Source of the DNA: Cylindrotheca closterium
Taxonomy: Eukaryota; Bacillariophyta; Bacillariophyceae; Bacillariales; Bacillariaceae
Length of the DNA stretch: 10,719 nucleotides
Direction of reading: 5' to 3'
NCBI GenBank assembly: GCA_933822405.4
Contig: CAKOGP040002034.1
Location: 1 to 10,719, forward strand
Notes under the pieces: model-generated
What the model saw: the letters and a program-made list of their open reading frames with translations, nothing else
Told to the model about the DNA's origin: nothing
Database searches by the model: none
Translations under genes and position numbers: made by a program
Shown here: in pieces, positions 1 through 7,900 of the stretch
Numbering within the stretch: the stretch's first letter is position 1
How the letters are laid out: each line of letters starts with the position of its first letter

Positions 1-329
1 ATCTGAATTGCTGTCCAAAACATCAATTTCCTTCTTGACTGCAGTGAATGTCTAGAGCACAATCACGATGACCCCACCCAATAGGATGTAAGATAAGGAT
101 CTAAGGTAAGACTTTTGTATGGAGAAATTTTTTTAAAAAAGGTCTGAGGGTGATTTTAGAACCTGGGTCTTCCGCCATAATAGGGTCTGACAAATGGCGG
201 ACCTACCGTTAAATACTTTAGTTTGATTCCAAAATGTTACTTATGCAACCCAGGATGTAGAGAGTGCAGACGCCATGTTCACAAGTCAATTGTGAACCAA
301 AGGATTGACATGCGCGACCCGGTTATCAG
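1..329. other. Gene-poor leader, no recognised feature
   Basis: I see no convincing coding frame, RNA gene or mobile element here. There is an imperfect inverted pair, ggtcttccgccat (about 167-179) and atggcggacc (about 193-203), which could fold weakly, and an A/T run near 126-140. Neither is enough to name a feature. Confidence 0.4.
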
Positions 330-359
330 TTGGATGGTTCTTTGACTGTAAAATAGGCA

Positions 360-550
360 ACTTATAAATATTCCAAATCTCATCTAACAGGATTAGTAAT
401 CTTCCCATTTAATGTGATTTGAACAAAGGACTTACTTCAGAACAACAAGCTCGATACTTATAAATATTCCAAATCTCATCTAACAGGATTAGTAATCTCC
501 CATTCAATGTGATTTGAACAAAGTACTTACTTCCAAATAACAAGCTCGAT
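360..550. repeat. Two-copy tandem repeat, about 96 bp
   Basis: Copy 1 (360-455) and copy 2 (456-550) both start with acttataaatattccaaatc and end with caagctcgat. They differ by a few substitutions and one base in cttccc/ctccc. The copies are far more alike than the surrounding degenerate units, so this is a later duplication inside the older array. Confidence 0.85.
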
Positions 551-872
551 ACCTTGTCTTGTCTTGCTGCTGTATTGAACTATGATGTGACCGTATTGGT
601 GGAATAGGCAAGTCAGAAATATTCCGAATCTCAATTTTAGCAGGGCAGGTCCAAGATGAACCCCACTCCCCTCCTGCTTTCAAACAATGTTGATTGTTGC
701 ATTTATCGATACATTTCATGTCTTGTTTGCTGCGGTAGTGAATGCAAACAATGCTTTGGCCATAGAATAGGCATTTATGCTGTACAGTAGCAAGATCAAT
801 CACCCTCCACTCCATCAGCTTTCAAACAATGTGGATTGTTGCATTCTTCTTGCCGAATTCATAACGTTGTTG

Positions 873-928
873 CTTGTTCTTCAAAGACTACTGTATCAAG
901 CTTGTTCTTCAAAGACTACTATATCAAG
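873..928. repeat. 28-bp tandem duplication
   Basis: The 28-base unit beginning cttgttcttcaaagac occurs at 873-900 and immediately again at 901-928, with a single difference (ctgtatcaag versus ctatatcaag). It is a local slippage or duplication product with no sign of coding function. Confidence 0.9.
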
Positions 929-1130
929 CAGGTCACGACAAGCAGGTAACGGCGAATTTATTGAAACCTTCTTGTCTTCTTTGCTGCGGTATTGAATGCA
1001 AACGATTTGACCGACCATTGAAAAGGCAAAACATTCAAAATCTCGTTTAAGCAGTGCAGTAGCAAGATAATCCCACTCTGCTTTTGCTTTCTAGTGGATT
1101 GTTGGATTGCTTCATTCTAATCAATCGGCA

Positions 1131-1467
1131 TCTACTCAGATCGAGAGCGCCAATGCAGATTTGTTAGAACTCATCGCTTCTTCATTGATGCCCCTGATGT
1201 ACACGATGTTATGTTTCTGGCTCCTGGCTGTTTTGCATCATGGCTATTTAGCGTCTGTTGTGGTCAGTGTCGTGTGCTGTCCTGCTCCATTGCTCTTGTT
1301 GCTCGTTGGAGGCTCGTGATCGAAGTGTTGTCGATGGAAACAATGATGATGACACGCACTATGTATGGTACGATGCTTGAAACTAGCTCCCGTCAAACAC
1401 GGTACCAAAATGGACGAAAAATGGGCTTTTACACCATGCTGGTGGAGCAGTTTATACTAGATCCCCC
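1131..1467. other. Unassigned sequence, no supported gene
   Basis: Two overlapping open frames of 70 and 112 codons exist on the plus strand (1107-1319 and 1211-1549). The first lacks an ATG start. The second owes its charged tail to the purine-rich tract downstream. Neither resembles a family I know. I see no splice-site pattern that joins them into a better protein. Confidence 0.35.
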
Positions 1468-1544
1468 GAGGAAAAAAGAAGGGGAAGAGGAAGAGAAAAA
1501 GGAAAAGAAAGAAAAAACGAAAAGAGAAGAAACGAAGAGAAAGG
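1468..1544 (+). repeat. Homopurine tract (77 nt, two interruptions)
   Basis: From 1468 to 1517 every base on the plus strand is A or G (50 in a row). The run then continues to 1544 with only two C residues (1518 and 1533), each within 'acga'. This is a polypurine/polypyrimidine mirror-type low-complexity tract. It explains the long Lys/Glu-rich stretch in one frame and the Ser/Phe-rich stretch on the other strand, so neither should be read as a gene. Confidence 0.85.
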
Positions 1545-2698
1545 TATAGGAACGCAATGAAGGGGCTCTACAACACAACACTTGCCTCGTGTATAGCATC
1601 AGAAGACGATATACTCTATGATCCTGGCGATAGCCAGGATTTAAAACGATCTGAAATAAGGTAACAATCAATGAGTGTTGATGTGATGATCGCTTCGCAT
1701 GAATTCATTGAAATGATGCCCAAGCACCTCTAATAACAGCGTAGTCTAAACTATGTCAGAGATTCGATAAACAATGAGACTTATCGTACTGTGAATTTGG
1801 ATATCTCGAATACTTCAAGTTGCGGATCATGCCGTCATACATGAGAGACGAAGTTTGATTTTGAGTCGACAACAAACCATTTGAAAGTAATGTGAACCAG
1901 GGCATGAACAAAAACGCAACGCCGCCAACTGGCATCAGCGTCATGTTTTCGATGAAAACTTAACTTATGCGAGGCTCGCGACAAAGAGACAGCATTGGAT
2001 TCGATCCGCAGATTATCCCATACTTATATGATGTGCTAAATCAGTATTTTGAGGACCAGCAAGAAAGATGAAAAAGGGCCAACGAAGAAAGATCGATGTC
2101 ATCCAGAAGAGACTACAGAGGTATAGAACGATTGAGGAAATCCAACAATAAACAGGTCTTGAGTAAAAGTCCAAGGAGAAAGCATAGACAATACTCTTTT
2201 TGGGCTCCTACTACTTGATGGCCAAGTGTCAAGGACGCGCCAAACAGTCTACTACCGCATGATGATAGAGGATATTTTCAGATACTATTGTCGCATATTT
2301 GGTTCTGACGAGAAAACAATGAACAAGGAGACTTGGTGGACCACCTGATTAAGACAATGGTTTGATTGTGGAGATGAAGAAACCGTCTAGTAGATATAGC
2401 ATTTGAATTCAGGAGCCTCCTACTGCCATGAGGGACTACTAAACGATACTAGTCAATATATGCTCTATTAATAACTAGAAGGTTGAAAACATTTTCTGAC
2501 GTTGGGAGTTTTTTCCATCACCGCTTGTAGTGGTAGTGACTAATTTCCGGTTGCCTTCCCCCAACCATCACCATTTTAGGTAGTTTTAGGAGTCATCCTA
2601 GGGGAGCTATAGCAGATTCTCATTATATCCAATGCGAAGGTTGGTCGTTAAGATAAAGTGCAACAGTGCTTATTTTAAGGCAGAGAGGCATACTGCTA
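1545..2698. other. Decayed or intergenic sequence, unassigned
   Basis: No frame longer than about 62 codons is open. In one plus-strand frame around 2000-2230 a protein-like reading is broken by in-frame stops (for example at the end of the local peptide DVLNQYFEDQQER and again after QYSFWAPTT). This is compatible with a dead gene or transposase fragment, but I cannot match it to a family. I see no RNA gene, terminal repeats or clear regulatory site. Confidence 0.3.
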
Positions 2699-2899
2699 GG
2701 GCCGTGTCTTACTGTCCCCCTTATCACCATTTCAATGGGTTGGGACAGTACTAATTTAGTGGGGATAGTCTATTTTTAGTGAATGGCCCGCTGTGATTGG
2801 CTCAGACCACTAAAAATGGGTTGATTTTTAGTGATTCGACTAGCTCTCATTGGCTGAAAACCCACTAAAAATCCCACCAGCATATTGTAAGACCGGCAC
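2699..2899. mobile_element. MITE-like non-autonomous element, about 201 bp
   Basis: The left end reads gggccgtgtcttactgt, and the reverse complement of the right end reads gtgccggtcttacaat. They align as imperfect terminal inverted repeats sharing gccg and tcttac. Both ends abut a TA dinucleotide inside CTAG (2696-2699 and 2899-2902), consistent with a TA target duplication as in Tc1/mariner-type MITEs. Inside are tactgtccc (2710-2718) facing gggacagta (2742-2750), and two tandem hairpins built from atttttagtg...cactaaaaat (2772-2781/2808-2817 and 2824-2833/2863-2872). Each hairpin carries attggct in its loop. There is no coding capacity. The superfamily assignment is tentative. Confidence 0.55.
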
Positions 2900-2902
2900 T
2901 AG

Positions 2903-3113
2903 CGGACTGCAGAAACCTTTAGTCCCGGGTGAAAATAATGTACCGGTAGTCATGGGAAATCGCGTCAAATATCGCGGGGATGAAATAAAATGAAAAGGGG
3001 GAATTCCCACTGGCTCACTTCTACAAAATTTGGCAGGACATAGAAATTTTCATACAAATATACATTGGGCAAAATTGGTCAGCACAATCTAGCAAGAGAC
3101 AAGTTGGAAGTTC
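2903..3113 (+). promoter_or_regulatory. Upstream region of the FkbM gene
   Basis: This 211-base interval separates the MITE-like element from the methyltransferase start codon and must contain the promoter and 5' UTR if the gene is expressed. I see no canonical TATA box at a convincing distance and no strong palindromic operator. The MITE sits close enough that its inverted CCAAT-like attggct motifs could affect expression; that is speculation. Confidence 0.3.
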
Positions 3114-4127
3114 ATGACATTAAAATCAAGACGCTCTCAGCTGTGCTGTCTCTTGCTGATGATGGTTGTTTTTGTTACAACCTTACAAGGGAAGTCCTGC
3201 ACCAGTTTCACGAACGATGCAGAGAAATATTCATATCCACCTAATTTTTTCCATCCGATATTTGTGTACCACGGACCTGGGAATGCAATCAAAACTCTTC
3301 GGAAAAACTCACCGCAGTCAAAACACGACGGTAGCCAGGCAAATCAAGACGTTATTGTCTCGGCCCTGACCAGTGAACTACATACGATGAAAGTGAATCC
3401 TGGAGTTCGCGCCCCCTATTATTTTGTTGATTTAGCTTCGAACGATGCAATAGACATATCGAATACAGTGCGTTTGGAAGAAGAAGGATGGAATGGACTT
3501 TGTGTTGGTAAGTGATTCATATCACTATAAATTGCTCTACATGTATGCCTTCCTAATTTTATTGAAGAACCAAATCCTGTATATTGGTATCGTCTGGCAC
3601 ATCGGAAATGCCGTATGGCTGGAACATTTGTTGGGGGGAATGTTGATGGTGCGCCTGTAGATGTCACGCTGGAAAATAAGGCATTCGGAGGAATCGTTGG
3701 TGACGAAATGGACAATAAACCCTCATCTGGTGCCGTTATCCAGAAGCGTTTCACTATCAGCATCAAAACGTTGTTTGAGTCATTTGCAGTACCCTCTACA
3801 ATCAATTACATGTCGTTAGACGTAGAAGGTGCCGAAGAAATCATTTTGGAAAGTTTCCCTTTCGATTCTTATCGCATTTGCATTCTGACAGTTGAACGGC
3901 CAAACCTCAATGTGCAAGCAACCCTGAAGTCACATGGCTACCTTTTCGTCTCCACGTTAATGTATTTTGGAGAAACACTGTGGATCCACCAGAGTATTCT
4001 ATCAATTCTTGACATGTCAAGGATTCTGACTATTGTGGCTACTCTGCGAAAAAACAAACGACCCAAAAAGGGAGAACTTGTATTCGACATGGAATCAGGA
4101 GTAAATCATGTGTTCGATGGAATTTGA
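3114..4127 (+). CDS. FkbM-family methyltransferase, two exons, secretory
   Basis: Joining exon 1 (3114-3507) to exon 2 (3568-4127) gives a 317-residue protein. Residues 1-26 are a basic start plus a hydrophobic stretch (LCCLLLMMVVFVTTL), a signal peptide or signal anchor pointing to the ER/Golgi or cell exterior. The Methyltransf_21 (FkbM) domain follows: the SAM-binding first strand FVDLASNDA (104-112), then GWNGLCVEPNP (125-135) spanning the splice junction with the acidic E132 that normally holds the SAM ribose, YMSLDVEGAEE (about 212-222), TVERP (239-243) and GETLW (266-270). FkbM enzymes transfer methyl groups from SAM, usually to oxygen of sugars or polyketides; the substrate here is unknown, and glycan methylation is an inference from the secretory signal. 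The length is normal for the many diatom members. The ATG at 3114 is chosen because it opens the signal peptide. The gene appears intact. Confidence 0.88.
3508..3567 (+). other. Intron of the FkbM gene (60 bp)
   Basis: The donor is g|gtaagt at 3508 and the acceptor attgaag| ends at 3567, with a possible branch site ctaat near 3552-3556. Splicing turns the apparent C-terminus GLCVGK-stop into GLCVEPNPVYWYRLAHRKC, the expected FkbM continuation. Removal of 60 bases restores the conserved Glu at residue 132. Reading through instead gives an early stop, so the intron is well supported by protein homology. Confidence 0.88.
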
Positions 4128-4233
4128 CACGGCAACGCACGCATGTCCGTTAATTGTTAAAAATGTTTTTTGGAACGTTAAGTGTTCGTTTCCATTTTAG
4201 CGCGGGCGCACTATGGAAATCGGGAAATCCCGT

Positions 4234-4300
4234 GTGTCAAATTGACGCAAATTTGCGTCAAAATGACGCGTGACGCACGAACCTGCGTCAAATTGTGTCA
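4234..4300. promoter_or_regulatory. TGACGC/GCGTCA motif cluster
   Basis: A perfect 18-bp palindrome, tgacgcaaatttgcgtca, occupies 4243-4260. More copies of tgacgc or its complement follow at 4264-4269, 4271-4276 and 4285-4290, with tgtgtca variants at 4234-4240 and 4294-4300. TGACG is the core of CRE/bZIP binding sites, and such elements act in CO2/cAMP-responsive promoters of the diatom Phaeodactylum. A perfect CRE, TGACGTCA, lies further on at 4422-4429. Whether this serves the FkbM 3' side, the Crypton or nothing cannot be decided from sequence. Confidence 0.45.
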
Positions 4301-4436
4301 GTCCTGCTGGAACCCCCGACACTCTGCGTCTGCTCGTCATCCGTCTCTCTGCCGTCTTTAAGCAGTTTGATGCAGGACGGGAGTATCAGCACGGTCTGCC
4401 AGTGCTACGGAATGGACGAAATGACGTCAATGAACA

Positions 4437-4517
4437 ATTAATAATGGGAGTTATTAATGGCTCGATGCGTCATCGAGCTGTCAGGGCCATATGTAAAATA
4501 ACAGTTATTTTCAGCTC
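4437..4517. repeat. Cluster of three perfect hairpins
   Basis: Hairpin 1 is attaataa (4437-4444) with ttattaat (4451-4458). Hairpin 2 is gctcgatg (4460-4467) with catcgagc (4471-4478). Hairpin 3 is aaaataac (4495-4502) with gttatttt (4504-4511), enclosed by gagctg (4475-4480) and cagctc (4512-4517). Stems of 8 bp separated by 1-6 bases, back to back within 81 bases, are more than expected by chance. They could be remains of transposon ends or a structured transcript. Confidence 0.6.
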
Positions 4518-4603
4518 GAATTTAGGGAGCCGAAAAACCCTGCTACTGTCATATCCGGGTCGCTTAGCGCCTCTATCTTTTGAAATCAAATATTATATGT
4601 GGA

Positions 4604-4623
4604 ATGTTACGAAAGTAACATAA
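4604..4623. repeat. Palindromic site, possible left Crypton recombination site
   Basis: The sequence atgttacgaaagtaacataa contains 7-bp perfect arms (atgttac 4604-4610 and gtaacat 4615-4621) around a 4-base spacer. A closely related 20-mer lies at 9003-9022 beyond the ORF. Tyrosine recombinases act on inverted arms around a short spacer, so this is a candidate end of the element, but gttac/gtaac words are frequent nearby and the call is speculative. Confidence 0.3.
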
Positions 4624-4628
4624 ATACG

Positions 4629-4726
4629 GTACCGTTGCTCAAAATACATATGAATTTCGAGTCATCTGTGTCAAAAGCACCAATACTTATGCCGTTTTGA
4701 CAGTATTTTTGACAGTACCGTTGCTC
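4629..4726. repeat. 12-bp direct repeat pair
   Basis: The 12-mer gtaccgttgctc occurs at 4629-4640 and 4715-4726, just before the second copy of a tttttgacagta/gttttgacagta doublet region. Short repeats upstream of a transposase gene can be subterminal binding sites; here this is inference only. Confidence 0.5.
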
Positions 4727-4745
4727 GCTTTGTAACATGCCATGC

Positions 4746-4767
4746 AACATTTTGAAACCAAAATGTT
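4746..4767. repeat. Perfect 9-bp hairpin
   Basis: The arms aacattttg (4746-4754) and caaaatgtt (4759-4767) pair exactly around the loop aaac. It overlaps the start of the 76-bp direct repeat before the Crypton ORF. Confidence 0.7.
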
Positions 4768-4892
4768 ACTCTTTGCCATAAATATTCGTGTCGTACCATA
4801 AGTAATTTTCAGGCAGGATATCCATCGCTCAAACAAAAAAGTTACTTTTTGCCATAAATATTCTATCTCAACACGAGTAAATTTCAAACAGT
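4765..4892. repeat. Direct repeat with 76-bp period before the Crypton ORF
   Basis: gttactctttgccataaata at 4765 onwards and gttactttttgccataaata at 4841 onwards match at 22 of 23 bases through the following 'ttc'. A second matching block, agtaattttcaggcag (4801) versus agtaaatttcaaacag (4876), shows that the duplication covers most of the 76-base unit with some drift. It ends about 85 bases before the Crypton start codon, so it lies in the probable promoter or 5' UTR. Confidence 0.65.
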
Positions 4893-4977
4893 ATTCATCA
4901 ACAAAAAATTACGCTTTCTCGATCCTTCTTCTTTGCGAGAGATGCAGGCTTAAGCAACTGCAGAATGACAAGGAACT

Positions 4978-7900
4978 ATGGACAATGCAGTCATGATGGA
5001 GGAAGAAGCTGCCAATAGTGACCATCTTGACGCTGGGAGGAGGCGCTTTGCACCACCAGAAGACGAGGCTACTTGGCATATGCCAACAGATGATGAAAGG
5101 TATCGCCCATACATTACTTCCTTGATGAATTTTTTCCATGATCCAGATCCCCCCTACACCAAGGACACTGTATTCACACGGTCACAACTATTGGGGATAA
5201 ATCCAACTGTTATCAAACGCTGGTTGGTGAATAAAGCATACGGAAAGGAGGAATATGACCGAAAGCGTGATGTTCCACAAGGAGCTAGAGCGTCTTTGCT
5301 TGAGATGATGAAAAAGGCTGTCAGCTACTTCATGACAAACAGAGCTGTTGCATGGGTGAATGGAGCTGGCAATCCGACAAGGCATGCAAGTGTTCACGAG
5401 GTGATTGCAGATGTGAAGAAGGCTGAAGCAAGACACCAAGGCAGGTCTTCACAAGCAACACGACCATTGAGAGAACCCGAATTCCGGAAAAGTCTTGAGA
5501 TGCTGAAAAGAAAAAGCGATTGGAATTCTCAATATAAATATTCCATTATGTCCCTTTGGCAGTTTGCTATTATTGCCCGAACCGACGACATTGTGCACTT
5601 TGAGGTCACTCACCCACGAGGCAATCCCAAATTCCCTTTTACACTTAAATTAAAGGTATTCTGGTCCAAAAATATTAATGAGGAACGCCAGTGCCCAGAT
5701 CAGATCCTCTTGGGGCCCATGGATGATGACATCTGCATCCTGATTAACTTATCAATCTATTTGGAGTCGTACCTGGAACAGTTCCCACAAGCGGTTTTAT
5801 TGTTCACAGAGGATCTAGAATTGGCGAATGATGCAGCAACAGAACGTCTGAAAGCTAGATATCGGAGTGCTTTGAGGAGCACCTGGAACACAGCTGAATT
5901 CAAATCAACTATTGATGAGTCAGACTTTGGTCTCAAGATCGGAACTCACAGCCAGCGGAAGCTCCCGGCAACCTATGCATCAAACAAAGGTTGTTCTAAA
6001 CCAGAGATTGAGATCAGGGGGCGCTGGCAAGGTGAGGCAGGAAAAGGCCCCAAAGTGGTGGATCGATACATTGATAGGAAGCATGAGTACATTGATGGGA
6101 AAGTTGCGGCTGCACTTTGCATTGGAGGCCCAGTGAAGTACAAACTCAAAGAAGGTGTGGAACTACCAGTTGAATGGCTCTACGAGAATGTTATTCCTAA
6201 CATCAGGGCCAAATTTCCGCGGGATAATCGTCTTTGTCGTGTTTTGGCCTTGACGCTGCTGTATGCTTGCATGCACGAAGACATCCTGGTGCCGCCTGGT
6301 ATTAAGAGTCGTGTTCGAACTGCCTATGGCGAACTGAATCAGGATACACAACAACCAGTCGAGAAAGTGCCCTTATTTGTGCATAGGAGGGATGACCAGT
6401 TGATGATTGATGAAGCCATTATTATAGACGGTGATGGGAGCACTGGTGCTGGTGGAGGTGTGGTGGCAGGGAACTCGACTTATGACTTGTTCCAAAGCAT
6501 CCAGATAAATATCCAGCAACTACAACAGCAATTGAACAATGTTGCTGCTCGATCTGATACAAATTTTTCAGATTTGAGAGCCTACATCCAGCATCGCGAT
6601 CGAATTCTAAACAACAATATTCGTGCTTTTGGCGGAACAATTGAAGGTGGCTTGCAAATCCAACAAGCAAATGCTGGTCGCAGACTACTGCCGCTTGCAG
6701 CAAGAGGAGCAAATGTGGATGTGGGTCCCGTCGAAGCTGCGAACATGGCTATTCTATCGGGTAATCCCAGGTCATTATACGGACTCTGGCGGGAGTATCA
6801 GCATGGGATTGCTGGTCGGAAGCCTGCACGTTATTTCACGGCAACAGAACGAAACTGTTCTCGTCAAATGAAGCAAAAGTTCTATCGTAGGAAGCAAGTC
6901 TGGGATACAATTTCACGACTGGTTGCAAATGGGCACACTGTTCAATCCATTGATGGGAAAGTTGCGGCTGCACTTTGCATTGGAGGCCCAGTGAAGTACA
7001 AACTCAAAGAAGGTGTGGAACTACCAGTTGAATGGCTCTACGAGAATGTTATTCCTAACATCAGGGCCAAATTTCCGCGGGATAATCGTCTTTGTCGTGT
7101 TTTGGCCTTGACGCTGCTGTATGCTTGCATGCACGAAGACATCCTGGTGCCGCCTGGTATTAAGAGTCGTGTTCGAACTGCCTATGGCGAACTGAATCAG
7201 GATACACAACAACCAGTCGAGAAAGTGCCCTTATTTGTGCATAGGAGGGATGACCAGTTGATGATTGATGAAGCCATTATTATAGACGGTGATGGGAGCA
7301 CTGGTGCTGGTGGAGGTGTGGTGGCAGGGAACTCGACTTATGACTTGTTCCAAAGCATCCAGATAAATATCCAGCAACTACAACAGCAATTGAACAATGT
7401 TGCTGCTCGATCTGATACAAATTTTTCAGATTTGAGAGCCTACATCCAGCATCGCGATCGAATTCTAAACAACAATATTCGTGCTTTTGGCGGAACAATT
7501 GAAGGTGGCTTGCAAATCCAACAAGCAAATGCTGGTCGCAGACTACTGCCGCTTGCAGCAAGAGGAGCAAATGTGGATGTGGGTCCCGTCGAAGCTGCGA
7601 ACATGGCTATTCTATCGGGTAATCCCAGGTCATTATACGGACTCTGGCGGGAGTATCAGCATGGGATTGCTGGTCGGAAGCCTGCACGTTATTTCACGGC
7701 AACAGAACGAAACTGTTCTCGTCAAATGAAGCAAAAGTTCTATCGTAGGAAGCAAGTCTGGGATACAATTTCACGACTGGTTGCAAATGGGCACACTGTT
7801 CAATCCATTGATGGGAAAGTTGCGGCTGCACTTTGCATTGGAGGCCCAGTGAAGTACAAACTCAAAGAAGGTGTGGAACTACCAGTTGAATGGCTCTACG

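Larger units (their letters stand above)
330..1130. repeat. Degenerate direct-repeat region
   Basis: The same phrases recur in the same order with heavy drift. They are: a 'ttgctgc(g/t)gta(t/g)tgaa' phrase (about 565, 730, 980), an 'a(a/t)aggcaa' phrase (about 353, 604, 770, 1022), 'attcc(a/g)aatctc' or 'attcaaaatctc' (about 370, 466, 620, 1035), 'agtagcaagat' (about 786, 1058) and 'ctttcaaacaatgt(t/g)gattgttgca' (about 678, 820, with a relic near 1088). This ordering suggests an old tandem array of units of roughly 200-300 bases, now diverged and partly deleted. No protein reading is conserved between copies, so I treat it as non-coding repeat DNA. The family is unknown. Confidence 0.6.
4128..4977. 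other. Intergenic region rich in small palindromes
   Basis: Between the FkbM stop and the Crypton start there is no convincing gene. One 117-codon frame (4270-4623) lacks a proper ATG context and runs through palindromic repeats. The interval holds a TGACG motif cluster, a perfect TGACGTCA, several tight hairpins and duplicated sequences just before the Crypton ORF, each listed separately. The left end of the Crypton must lie somewhere in this interval. Confidence 0.5.

Noticed and set aside
1211..1671. Plus-strand 112-codon and minus-strand 80-codon ORFs
   Set aside because: Much of their length is translation of the homopurine tract (Lys/Glu-rich one way, Ser/Phe-rich the other), with no recognisable domain.
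3419..3805. Minus-strand ORF of 128 codons
   Set aside because: It is antisense to the FkbM gene, spans its intron and has no family resemblance.
4270..4623. Plus-strand ORF of 117 codons between the FkbM gene and the Crypton
   Set aside because: It has no good start, and it passes through several palindromes and the candidate recombination site. The only protein-like piece (REYQHGL) is short and reported separately as a weak finding.
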